A stretch of DNA of 64,000 nucleotides, taken from assembly GCA_963734065.1 (NCBI GenBank), contig CAVTFN010000004.1, positions 434,001-498,000 on the forward strand, given 5' to 3'. The stretch is from DATBLE01 sp963734065 (GTDB lineage: Bacteria > Actinomycetota > Thermoleophilia > Gaiellales > Gaiellaceae). The stretch's first letter is position 1. Each line of letters opens with the position of its first letter. The position numbers were made by a program, and so were the translations under genes. Below the pieces are notes generated by a model. That model searched no databases and had not been told where the DNA came from. It worked only from the letters and a program-made list of their open reading frames with translations. Shown here piece after piece: positions 32,173-39,826 of this stretch.

Positions 32173-33734
32173 AGCGCTCCCTTGGTCGAGCCGACAGCCG
32201 CGCCCTCGATCGAACACGCCACTCGTAGCGCACGGCCAAGCGCCTTGAACGCGGCCTCGGCGACGTGGTGGTCGTCCTCGCCGGCGGCGTCCACGTGCAG
32301 CGTCAGCCCGGCCTGGATCGCGAACCGCTCGAGCGCATGCGGGAGGAGCGTCACCGCCAGGCCGCCGACGCGGTCGCCGCGGAAGGCGATCGCGACCTCC
32401 GCATGCGGCCTGCGGACGAGGTCGACGGCTGCCGTCGCGCGGGCTTCGTCCATCGGCACCGTCGCCGAGCCGTACCTGGCGACGCCGACGCGGCCATCGA
32501 GCGCGCCGCTGACCGCGTCGCCGAGCGCGGCGAGCACGTCCTCGACGGTGTGGTGCTCGTCCACCTCGAGGTCGCCGCCGGCGAGCAGGTCGAGATCGAG
32601 GCCGCCGTGGAACGCGAAGAGCGTCAGCAGGTGGTCGAGGAAGCCGACTCCGGTGCCGACGCGGGCGCGGCCCCGGCCGTCGAGGTCCAGCGCGATGCGA
32701 AGGGCGGTCTCGCCGGTCGTGCGGAGCACGAGGGCGGACCTGGCGGCCGCGGGCTTCGACGCGGCCCCGAGCGCGGCGAGGATGCGGTCGTTCTCCGCGG
32801 GGAGGCGCACGGTGATGCGAAACGCTTCCGGCTGTCGACGGACGACGAGGCCCTGTGCTTCGAGCTCGTCGGCTCGGTCGGAGCCGCGCACGACGACGAA
32901 ATTGCCGGCGGAGGGCGGGCAGTCGAAGCCCGTACCGAGCAGCGCTCCGCGCATCCGTTCCCGCTCGGCGATCGTCTCCTCGACGTCGAGCTGCGGGTCG
33001 CGGAGCGCGGCGGCTGCGATGCGTGCGGACGGTGCCGACACGGGCGCCGGGTCGCGACGACGGTTCAGCTCGTGCGCAACTTCGGGCGCTGCGATCGCGT
33101 AGCCGACGCGCAGGGCGGCGAGGCCGAAGGCTTTCGAGAGGGTGCGGAGCGCGACGAGGTTCGGGGTCCCGGCGACGAGCGGGGCGACCGTCTTGCCGCC
33201 GTATTCGAAGTACGCCTCGTCGACGACCACCGTCGCCTCCGGGAGCGACCGCGCCAGCGCGGCGATCTCCTCAGGCTCGACGAGCCCGCCGGTCGGATTG
33301 TTCGGGTTGCAGACCCAGACCAGGTCGGCGCCGGCCGGATCGTCCGTAAGCGTCGCTCCCTCGATCGCCGTGGCCACCGCGTACACCGGGTAGGCCGGCT
33401 GTTCGACGAAGGCGCGGCGACCCGGCCCGAGGAAGGTCCGCGCGGCCAGCGCGATCAGCCCGTCGACTCCGGCGCCCGGAACGATCTGGTCCGGCCCGAC
33501 GCCGGCATAGCCGGCAGCGGCTTCGCAGAGGTCGCGGTACGTGCCGTCGGGATACTCGTTGAGTCGCGCGAAGCTCTCGCCGAGCGGAACCTGCGGCACG
33601 CCGGGCAGCGGCGGGACGTTCTGGTCGAAGCGGATGATCTCGGCCGGGTGCAGCCCATGCCGGGCGGCGATCTCCTCGAGCGGCGGAGCCCAGGCATACG
33701 GCTCGAACCCGTCCGGCAGAGGCCTGGCGCTCAC
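32169..33734 (-). CDS. hisCB: HisC-HisB fusion: histidinol-phosphate aminotransferase plus imidazoleglycerol-phosphate dehydratase
   Basis: 521 residues in one uninterrupted frame. Residues 1-330 are a PLP aminotransferase: CNPNNPTGG near 142-150, VVVDEAYFEYGG, and the PLP lysine K201 in RTLSKAFGLAALRVGY. Residues 332-521 are HisB dehydratase: GVGFLDHLLTLFAFHGG, VDEHHTVEDV and DDHHVAEAAFKALGRALR carry the Mn-binding His/Glu clusters. The two enzymes catalyse steps 7 (IGP dehydratase) and 8 of the pathway, so the fusion joins consecutive steps. The HisB half lacks the HisN phosphatase domain of E. coli HisB. GTG start. Confidence 0.93.
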   Translation of the reverse strand: MSARPLPDGFEPYAWAPPLEEIAARHGLHPAEIIRFDQNVPPLPGVPQVPLGESFARLNEYPDGTYRDLCEAAAGYAGVGPDQIVPGAGVDGLIALAARTFLGPGRRAFVEQPAYPVYAVATAIEGATLTDDPAGADLVWVCNPNNPTGGLVEPEEIAALARSLPEATVVVDEAYFEYGGKTVAPLVAGTPNLVALRTLSKAFGLAALRVGYAIAAPEVAHELNRRRDPAPVSAPSARIAAAALRDPQLDVEETIAERERMRGALLGTGFDCPPSAGNFVVVRGSDRADELEAQGLVVRRQPEAFRITVRLPAENDRILAALGAASKPAAARSALVLRTTGETALRIALDLDGRGRARVGTGVGFLDHLLTLFAFHGGLDLDLLAGGDLEVDEHHTVEDVLAALGDAVSGALDGRVGVARYGSATVPMDEARATAAVDLVRRPHAEVAIAFRGDRVGGLAVTLLPHALERFAIQAGLTLHVDAAGEDDHHVAEAAFKALGRALRVACSIEGAAVGSTKGAL

Positions 33735-33759
33735 GGCCCAACCCCCGCGAAGCGGGCAA

Positions 33760-33829
33760 GTAACACAGTGTTACTAGCTCCGAGCGCCCTGCAACCATGC
33801 GGCGCCGAGGGCAAGTAACACAGTGTTAC
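33760..33829 (+). repeat. 70-bp double-palindrome element R2, copy 2
   Basis: GTAACACAGTGTTAC at 33760-33774 and again at 33815-33829 with a 40-bp core, the same size and spacing as the element at 9898-9967. The core starts TAGCTCC and shares GCCCTGC and GCGGCGC with copy 1. The central base of each palindrome is A here and T in copy 1. It sits in the 118-bp gap between hisD and hisCB, in an operon that otherwise overlaps. Confidence 0.8.
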
Positions 33830-33852
33830 AAGGGGGTTTCTGCGCCGCGCGC

Positions 33853-34941
33853 TCACGCTCTGACCGCCAGGGACTCGGCGTGAAGGGGCAGGCCCTCGAG
33901 GGTTGCAAGCGCTTCGACCGTCGGGCGGATGGAAGCCACGGCTTCCGGGGTCGCCCGGACGAACTGGACCGGCTTCAGGAACGCCTCGAGGCCGAGGCCG
34001 CCGACGCCCCGCGCGAGACCGCCGGTCGGGAGCACGTGATTCGAGCCGGCCGCGTAGTCGCCCAGCACGGCCGACGTGCCGAGGAACACCGCTCCGGCGT
34101 TCCGGACGCCGGCGGCGAGGGCGTCCGGGTTCGCGACCAGGAGCTCGAGGTGCTCGGGAGCGAGTTCGTTCGCGCGGGCGAGCGCCTCCTCCACCGAGCC
34201 GACCAACTCGACCCGCGCACGCTCGCCGACGCGGGCCTCGACCGCGTCGGCGAGCTCCGCGCTCGTCGTCAGCAGGATCGAATCTCCGTCCGGTCCGTGC
34301 TCGGCCTGGGCGAGTAGGTCGGCGGCGCAGGCGTCCGGGTCGGCGGTCTCGTCAGCGATGACGAGCACCTCGCTCGGCCCGGCGGGCAGGTCGACCGCGA
34401 CATGGCGTGAGACCAGGAGCTTCGCCTCCGTCACCCAGCGGTTGCCGGGCCCGACGATCTTGGCGACCGGCGCGATCTCCTCGGTGCCGTAGGCGAGCGC
34501 CGCGATCGCCTGTGCCCCGCCCATGGAGTACAGCTCGTCGATCCGGAGCTCGCGCGCTGCCGCCAGCATCGCCACCGAGGGCGCCGGCGTCGCGACGGCG
34601 ATGCGCCCGACCCCGGCCAGCCGCGCTGGGACGGCGGTCATCACCAGCGACGAGACGAGCCCGCTGGGCACGTAGATCCCCACGGAGTCGAGGGCCAGCC
34701 AACGGCGTGTGACCTCGATCCCGGGAAGCGGTGTGACCGTGGTGTCGGCGGGACGCTGGGCTGCATGGACGGCCTCGACCGCGGCGGCCAGCGCGCGCAC
34801 TGCTCGGAGCGCCTGCGGGTCGAGGTCGCCGCGCGGCGCCACGCGCCCGGGCGCCCCGTCGCCGAGCCGCTCCGACCACTCGCGGAGCGCGAGGTCGCCC
34901 CGGTCGCGCACGTCCGCGACGATCTCGGCGACCTCCGTCAC
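33853..34941 (-). CDS. hisD: Histidinol dehydrogenase (short N-terminus)
   Basis: 362 residues; HisD is usually about 430. The core is intact: SVGIYVPSGLVSSLVMTAVP, GGAQAIAALAYGTEEIAPV, IVGPGNRWVTEAKLLV, LPAGPSEVLVIADE, PEHLELLV, and SNHVLPTGG, which carry NAD, zinc and catalytic residues. The first about 45 residues of the normal enzyme are absent; the frame upstream of the GTG at 34941 has no HisD similarity. The start overlaps the hisG stop by 4 bp. The final two oxidation steps to histidine should still be possible. Confidence 0.93.
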   Translation of the reverse strand: MTEVAEIVADVRDRGDLALREWSERLGDGAPGRVAPRGDLDPQALRAVRALAAAVEAVHAAQRPADTTVTPLPGIEVTRRWLALDSVGIYVPSGLVSSLVMTAVPARLAGVGRIAVATPAPSVAMLAAARELRIDELYSMGGAQAIAALAYGTEEIAPVAKIVGPGNRWVTEAKLLVSRHVAVDLPAGPSEVLVIADETADPDACAADLLAQAEHGPDGDSILLTTSAELADAVEARVGERARVELVGSVEEALARANELAPEHLELLVANPDALAAGVRNAGAVFLGTSAVLGDYAAGSNHVLPTGGLARGVGGLGLEAFLKPVQFVRATPEAVASIRPTVEALATLEGLPLHAESLAVRA

Positions 34942-35810
34942 GGAACCAGCCGCTCGACGGGAACGACGAGGATCGACGAGGCCCCCGCCGCCTTCAGCGG
35001 CGGCAGCAGGTCCCAGATGTCGTCCGCGGCAACGGCGGCGTGGACGGCGATCTGGCCCGGCTCGGCCAGCGGCAGCACCGACGGCGCGCCCATGCCCGGC
35101 AGCAGGTCGCGGATCGCAGGCAGGTCGTCTTCGGAAGCGTTGAGCATCACGTAGCGGCGGCTGCGCGCGGCGACGACGCCGCGCAGCATCAGCTCGAGCC
35201 GGTCGACGAGCTCCCTGCGTTCCGGGAGCGCGCCCGGGTTTGCGATCAGCACCGCCTCGGACGAGAGCAGGCGGCCGATTCGCCGGAGGCCGTTGACACT
35301 GGCGGTCGATCCGGTGGAGACGAGGTCGACCACTGCGTCCGACAGCCCGAGCCGCGGCGCCGCCTCGACCGACCCGGACACCGTGACCAGCTCGGCCTCG
35401 ACGCCGTGCTCGGCGAGCGCAGCGCGGGTCGACACGGGATACGCGGTCGCGACGCGCAGACCGGCCAGGTCGGCGAGCGCCTGCTGGGGCGCACCCGTCG
35501 GGACCGCCGCCTCGAGGGTGCAGCGCGCGAAGCCGAGCTCGGCGAGCTGGACGACGCCTGCGCGTGCTTCGGCGACGAGATTCGCGCCGGTGATCCCGAC
35601 GTGGACGACTCCGTCCTGGACGTACTCGGGAATGTCGTGCGGTCGGACGAGCAGCAGCTCGACCGGCGCGTTCTCGCAGGGGACGTGCAGAGCGCGCTCG
35701 CCGAGCTCGAACCGGAGCCCGGCCGCGTCGAGCAGATCGAGCGCGGGGGCGGCCATGCGCCCCTTCGACGGAACCGCGACCAGCAGCCGGCCGTTGCCGC
35801 CGGCACTCAT
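34938..35810 (-). CDS. hisG: ATP phosphoribosyltransferase (long form)
   Basis: 290 residues with a C-terminal regulatory domain (APSVLPLAEPGQIAVHAAVA), so it should be histidine-feedback-inhibited without HisZ. Catalytic part: VAVPSKGRMAAPALDLLD, DVGITG-like VHVGITGANLV, and the PRPP loop AVVDLVSTGSTASVNGL. First step of histidine synthesis and the first catalytic gene of the operon, 9 bp after the yerC-like regulator. Confidence 0.95.
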   Translation of the reverse strand: MSAGGNGRLLVAVPSKGRMAAPALDLLDAAGLRFELGERALHVPCENAPVELLLVRPHDIPEYVQDGVVHVGITGANLVAEARAGVVQLAELGFARCTLEAAVPTGAPQQALADLAGLRVATAYPVSTRAALAEHGVEAELVTVSGSVEAAPRLGLSDAVVDLVSTGSTASVNGLRRIGRLLSSEAVLIANPGALPERRELVDRLELMLRGVVAARSRRYVMLNASEDDLPAIRDLLPGMGAPSVLPLAEPGQIAVHAAVAADDIWDLLPPLKAAGASSILVVPVERLVP

Positions 35811-35819
35811 GCGCGACCC

Positions 35820-36137
35820 CTAGCGGGTGCGGCGGAGCACGAGCTGGTAGCCCCCGGTGCCGTGCCGGAGCCACTGCGCGACCCGGGTGACGGTTGCCGT
35901 GCTCGTGTGCACCCGCTCGGCGATCTCGACGTACGGGACGCCCTCGTCGAGCAGGCGGACGATCTGCCACCGGTGCGCGAGCGCCTCCAGCTCGCCGTGG
36001 GTGCAGAGGTCGCGCAGGAAGCGCCGCGCCTCGTCGCGGTTCCGGAGCCGGAGGAAGGCTGCGGCGAGCTCATCGAGACCCTCGATCTCGTCGAGATCAT
36101 GTCGGGCATCGGTGGCGGTGGTGCTCATCGCCATCAT
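35820..36137 (-). CDS. YerC/YecD-type TrpR-related regulator
   Basis: 105 residues, all helical. The TrpR-like DNA-binding core is FLRDLCTHGELEALAHRWQI followed by LLDEGVPYVEIAERVHTSTATVTR (helix-turn-helix near 65-85). In other bacteria this family sits upstream of hisG and is thought to regulate histidine genes. A 16-bp palindrome with 6-bp arms lies at its own start and faces hisA. Several in-frame ATGs (36137, 36134, 36128) could start it; the first lies inside the palindrome. Confidence 0.85.
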   Translation of the reverse strand: MMAMSTTATDARHDLDEIEGLDELAAAFLRLRNRDEARRFLRDLCTHGELEALAHRWQIVRLLDEGVPYVEIAERVHTSTATVTRVAQWLRHGTGGYQLVLRRTR

Positions 36138-36148
36138 GTTAGCATGAT
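36133..36148. promoter_or_regulatory. Palindromic operator between yerC-like gene and hisA
   Basis: ATCATGTTAGCATGAT: perfect 6-bp arms ATCATG and CATGAT around TTAG. The left half overlaps the first ATG of the regulator gene, and the element ends 11 bp before the hisA ATG. Only 22 bp separate the two starts, so both transcripts are near-leaderless and could be repressed by one bound protein. On the minus strand TAGTAT at about 36147-36152 is a plausible -10. Confidence 0.6.
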
Positions 36149-36159
36149 ACTACGCTGAT

Positions 36160-36894
36160 ATGGCGACCTTCGACGTCATTCCCGCGATCGACGTCCTCGA
36201 GGGCCGATGCGTTCGGCTGTCGGAGGGTCGGCGCGACCGCGTGACCATCGAAGGGGGTGATCCCCGGGATGCGGCAGCCCGGTTTGCCGCCGAGGGCGCC
36301 GATTGGCTCCATCTCGTCGACCTCGACGGCGCCTTTTCGGGCCTACCTACGCCCGGCCTCGTCGAGCAGGTCGTGGCCGCAGGTGTTCCGGTGCAGGTGG
36401 GCGGCGGGCTCCGCAACGCAGACGCAATCCAGGCCGCCCTCGACGCTGGTGCCACACGAACGATCGTCGGCAGCGCAGCGCTCGAGGCAGTGACAGGCTT
36501 AAGCCTCTCACTGCTGGCGGCCCGGTTCGCCGACCGGCTGGTGGTGGCGGTGGACGTGAAGGATGGGCGCGTCGTCGCGGACGGCTGGGTGACCGAGACC
36601 GGCGTCACGCCTCGGCGCCTCGCGCGGGAGTGCGCCGCGGCAGGGATACAGCGCCTGCTCGTGACGAGCACGCGCCGCGACGGCTCTCTCGCCGGGCCCG
36701 ACCTCGGCCTGCTCTCGGATGTGCTGGATGCAGGAGTACCGGTGCTCGCCGCCGGCGGGATCGCGACGCTCGACGACCTGGTCGCGCTGCGCAACCTGGG
36801 CTGCGAGGGCGCCGTCGTCGGGAGCGCGCTCTGGGGCGGCCGGTTCACGCTGAGCGAGGCCCTCGCCGTAGGGTCTGACACCGAAGGTGTCTGA
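36160..36894 (+). CDS. hisA: Phosphoribosylformimino-5-aminoimidazole carboxamide ribotide isomerase
   Basis: 244 residues, TIM barrel. The two catalytic Asp are in VIPAIDVLEGRCVRL and VVAVDVKDGRVVADGW; phosphate loops VGGGLRNADAIQ and AAGGIATLDDL. It is separated from the main his operon on the opposite strand, facing the regulator. The last residues (AVGSDTEGV) and the stop codon are encoded by a GGGTCTGACACC palindromic repeat (36871-36897), so its C-terminus was remodelled by the repeat. Confidence 0.95.
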   Translation: MATFDVIPAIDVLEGRCVRLSEGRRDRVTIEGGDPRDAAARFAAEGADWLHLVDLDGAFSGLPTPGLVEQVVAAGVPVQVGGGLRNADAIQAALDAGATRTIVGSAALEAVTGLSLSLLAARFADRLVVAVDVKDGRVVADGWVTETGVTPRRLARECAAAGIQRLLVTSTRRDGSLAGPDLGLLSDVLDAGVPVLAAGGIATLDDLVALRNLGCEGAVVGSALWGGRFTLSEALAVGSDTEGV

Positions 36895-36897
36895 CCC
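36871..36897. repeat. GGGTCTGACACC inverted repeat covering the hisA stop
   Basis: GGGTCTGACACC and GGTGTCTGACCC (one mismatch) around GAA. It encodes the last residues of HisA and contains its TGA stop at 36892-36894. Related GGGTCAGACCC repeats occur at 15416-15442. It may double as a terminator for hisA. Confidence 0.6.
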
Positions 36898-36925
36898 CGC
36901 CGACTCGCGGCACTTCGTTTTCTGC

Positions 36926-36938
36926 GGGGACAGTCCCC
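36926..36938. repeat. GGGGACAGTCCCC palindrome between hisA and argH
   Basis: Same 13-bp core as the copy inside pgi at 8898-8910. It lies 8 bp from the argH stop, in the 51-bp gap between convergent hisA and argH, together with the GGGTCTGACACC repeat. The pairing of both repeat types in one small gap mirrors the cluster at 15345-15442. Confidence 0.65.
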
Positions 36939-36945
36939 CGGCGTG

Positions 36946-38160
36946 CTATGAGAAGCGCTTCCGCGCTTCGGCGACCGCCTGCGCGACGTCGCCGAGCCGG
37001 GCGGCGGCGCTTTCGGCGGCGCTCGAATCCGGGTCGAACGCTCCCTCCCGGACGGCCCGGGCGACCTGCTCGTGCGCGTCGCGGAACGGGACGCCCTCAG
37101 CGACCAGCGCCTCGGCGGCGTCCGTGGCGAGCAGGCCGGGATCGGAGGCGGCCGTCTCGAGCCGCGCTTCGTCGAAGCGGAGGTCGCGGATCAGCACGAC
37201 CAACGCTGCGAGCACCCTGCGGACGTCCCGTCTGGTCCCGAACGCGGCCGGCTTGTCCTCGCCGAGATCGGAGTTGTACGCGAGCGGGAGCCCCTTGACC
37301 GTCGCCAGCAGCCCGGTCAGACGGCCGATCGCGGTCCCGGCCTTCCCGCGCGCCAGCTCCGCTACGTCGGGGTTCAGCTTCTGCGGCATCATCGACGAGC
37401 CGGTCGCCGCCGAGTCCGGCAGGCGGACGAACCCGAACTCCGCGGTCGACCACAGCGCCAGCTCCTCTCCGATCCGAGACAGATGGACGAACAGCGCTGC
37501 GCACGCGTAGAGGTAGTCGAGCGCGAAGTCGCGGTCGGCGACCGCGTCGAGCGAGTTGCGCACGCCCGGGAGGGGCAGCGTGGTCCCCGCGAGCGCGCCG
37601 GCGCCCAGCGGAGATGCTTCCGCATGCCGGGCCGCGAGGGCGAACCGGTCGCGGTCGCGGTCGAGCATCTCGACCCAGGCGAGCAGGTGGTGCCCGAGCG
37701 TCACCGGCTGGGCACGCTGGAGGTGCGTGTAGCCGGGCATGACCGTCTCGGCGTCCTCCTCGGCACGGTCGAGCACCACACCCGCGAGCGCCTCGATGCC
37801 TTCCTTCGCCTCCGCGCAGGCGTCGAGGGCCCAGAGCCGGAAAGCGGTGACGACCTGGTCGTTGCGGGAGCGGCCGGCGTGGATCTTCCGCCCGACCGGG
37901 CCGAGCAGCCGCTCGATCGCGGAGTGCACGTCCTCGTCCGAGTCGAGCAGGAGGGCGCTGCCCTCGCCCGCGATAGCCGTCAGCCGAGCGCCGACCTCGG
38001 CGTGCTCCTCGGTGGACAGGAGACCAGCGGCGAGGAGCCTGTCGGCGTGGATCCGCGTCCCCTCGCAGTCGTAGGGAAAGAGCTCCGCGTCGTCGGCCTT
38101 GACCAGCTCCCAGACCTCGGGGGCGAGGTGACCCTCGACGCGTCCCTGCCAGAGGGTCAA
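36946..38160 (-). CDS. argH: Argininosuccinate lyase
   Basis: 404 residues from a TTG start that overlaps the argG stop (TTGA); the family is usually about 460, so it is somewhat short, with a trimmed C-terminus. Cleaves argininosuccinate to arginine and fumarate. Seen: KIHAGRSRNDQVVTAFRLWA, TVMPGYTHLQRAQPVTLGHH, and the catalytic serine loop ATGSSMMPQKLNPDVAEL. Last gene of the arginine operon, ending next to palindromic repeats. Confidence 0.95.
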   Translation of the reverse strand: MTLWQGRVEGHLAPEVWELVKADDAELFPYDCEGTRIHADRLLAAGLLSTEEHAEVGARLTAIAGEGSALLLDSDEDVHSAIERLLGPVGRKIHAGRSRNDQVVTAFRLWALDACAEAKEGIEALAGVVLDRAEEDAETVMPGYTHLQRAQPVTLGHHLLAWVEMLDRDRDRFALAARHAEASPLGAGALAGTTLPLPGVRNSLDAVADRDFALDYLYACAALFVHLSRIGEELALWSTAEFGFVRLPDSAATGSSMMPQKLNPDVAELARGKAGTAIGRLTGLLATVKGLPLAYNSDLGEDKPAAFGTRRDVRRVLAALVVLIRDLRFDEARLETAASDPGLLATDAAEALVAEGVPFRDAHEQVARAVREGAFDPDSSAAESAAARLGDVAQAVAEARKRFS

Positions 38161-39359
38161 ACGCGCACCGCCCGGGCGCGCGCCGCCGCCAGCTCCGGCT
38201 CCAGCGACGCCAGGCGGATGAACCCTTCCGCCGCCTCGTGCGGGAAGGTCTCGCCGGTCGCGTACGACGCCAGGGTCTCCGCGTAGAGCGCGTACTCGGA
38301 CCGCCGGCCGTTGACGACCGCGGCGGCCGGCCGCAGCTGCACGCGCACCTCGCCCGTGACGAGCTCCTGGGTCCTGGCGACGAACGCGTCGAGCGCCTCG
38401 CGCAGCGGCGAGAACCAGAGCCCGTCGTACACCGTGCGCGCCCAGGTGTCCTCGATCCCGCGCTTCACGTTCAGCTCGCCCTTCGTCAGCACGATGTCTT
38501 CGAGCGCGCGGTGAGCGGCGATCAGGGTCATCGCCGCCGGCGCCTCGTAGACCTCGCGACTCTTGATCCCGATCGCCCGGTTCTCGATCATGTCGATCCG
38601 CCCGATCCCGTACGCGCCCGCCTGCCGGTTCAGGGTCGCGATCAGCTCGACCATCCCGAGCGGCTCGCCGTCGAGGGAGACCGGCAGCCCGGCCTCGAAG
38701 CCGATCACGACCTCGGTCGGCCCCGGCGCGGCGTCCGGGTCGGCTGTGAGCAGGTACGGCGCCTCCGGGGGCGCCTCCCACGGATCCTCGAGGACGCCCG
38801 CCTCGATCGAGCGGCCGAACAGGTTCTCGTCGAACGAGAAGGGTGAGCTCTGCGTGACGGTCACCGGGATCCCGCGCGCCTGGGCGTACTCGATCTCCTC
38901 GTCGCGCGTCCAGACCCGGTCGCGGAGCGGCGCGATCACCCGGACCCCCGGGTAGTTGGCGCGGAAGGCAAGCTCGAAGCGGAGCTGGTCGTTGCCCTTG
39001 CCGGTGCAGCCGTGGACGGCCGCCTCGGCGCCGAGCTCGAGCGCCAGCTCTGCAACCGCCCCCGCGATCACAGGGCGAGAAAGAGCCGAGACCAGCGGGT
39101 ACTTGCCCTCGTACAGTGCGTTGGTCTGGATCGCCTTCGCCACCTGGTCGTTTGCGAATGCGTCGCGGCGGTCGACGAGCAGGACGTCGTCGGCGCCAGC
39201 CGCATAGCCGCGCTCCTGCGACTGCTCGAGGTCGAACTCCTGGCCGACGTCGCAGAGGACGGCCACGACCTCGTCGTAGTCGTAGAGCTCTTTCAGCCAG
39301 GCGATGATGCAGGTGGTATCCAGCCCGCCAGAGTAGGCGAGTACCGCCGTCTTGCTCAT
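38157..39359 (-). CDS. argG: Argininosuccinate synthase
   Basis: 400 residues, normal length. ATP PP-loop AVLAYSGGLDTTCIIAWL near residue 5, then GCTGKGNDQLRFEL, REVYEAPAAMTLIAAH and DTWARTVYDGLW. It condenses citrulline and aspartate using ATP. Overlaps argR by 4 bp and argH by 4 bp. Confidence 0.97.
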   Translation of the reverse strand: MSKTAVLAYSGGLDTTCIIAWLKELYDYDEVVAVLCDVGQEFDLEQSQERGYAAGADDVLLVDRRDAFANDQVAKAIQTNALYEGKYPLVSALSRPVIAGAVAELALELGAEAAVHGCTGKGNDQLRFELAFRANYPGVRVIAPLRDRVWTRDEEIEYAQARGIPVTVTQSSPFSFDENLFGRSIEAGVLEDPWEAPPEAPYLLTADPDAAPGPTEVVIGFEAGLPVSLDGEPLGMVELIATLNRQAGAYGIGRIDMIENRAIGIKSREVYEAPAAMTLIAAHRALEDIVLTKGELNVKRGIEDTWARTVYDGLWFSPLREALDAFVARTQELVTGEVRVQLRPAAAVVNGRRSEYALYAETLASYATGETFPHEAAEGFIRLASLEPELAAARARAVRV

Positions 39360-39826
39360 GCCGCTCCTTCCAGGAGGTGTCTGCTCAGCTCGTCGCGCAG
39401 CTCGCCCGCGGGGACGCCCGCGGCCGGCACCACGAAGATGGTGTTCTCGCCCGAGATCGTGGCGAGCACGTGTGGGTGGTTCGATTCGTCGATCGCGTCC
39501 GCGAGCGCGGCTGCGAACCCGCGCGGCGTGAACACGACGACCATGCTGTCGCCGGCTTCGATCGAGAGCGCCCAGCGCCGGAACGCAGTCGCCAGCTCCC
39601 GCAGGCGGTCGTAGTCGGCCGCGCCGGGCTGCGCGTAGACGAGCCGGCCGTTCGGCGCCCGCACCTTCACCAGCCCGAGCTCGGCGATATCCCGCGAGAC
39701 GGTGGTCTGGACGACCTCGTGGCCGGCGTCGTGCAGCGCCGCAGCAAGCTCGGCCTGGGTCGAAATCTGGCGGTCGCGGATCAGCCGCAGGATCGCAGCC
39801 TGGCGCTCGCGGCGGTGTGCGGTCAC
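39356..39826 (-). CDS. argR: Arginine repressor
   Basis: 156 residues. N-terminal winged helix 1-70 (RQAAILRLIRDRQISTQAEL, then VVQTTVSRDIAELGLVKV) and C-terminal oligomerisation/arginine-binding domain with the acidic motif ATISGENTIFVV in the region normally carrying GDDT. Binds ARG boxes with arginine as co-repressor; candidate half sites lie upstream of argC. It is inside the operon it should control, between argD and argG. Confidence 0.93.
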   Translation of the reverse strand: MTAHRRERQAAILRLIRDRQISTQAELAAALHDAGHEVVQTTVSRDIAELGLVKVRAPNGRLVYAQPGAADYDRLRELATAFRRWALSIEAGDSMVVVFTPRGFAAALADAIDESNHPHVLATISGENTIFVVPAAGVPAGELRDELSRHLLEGAA

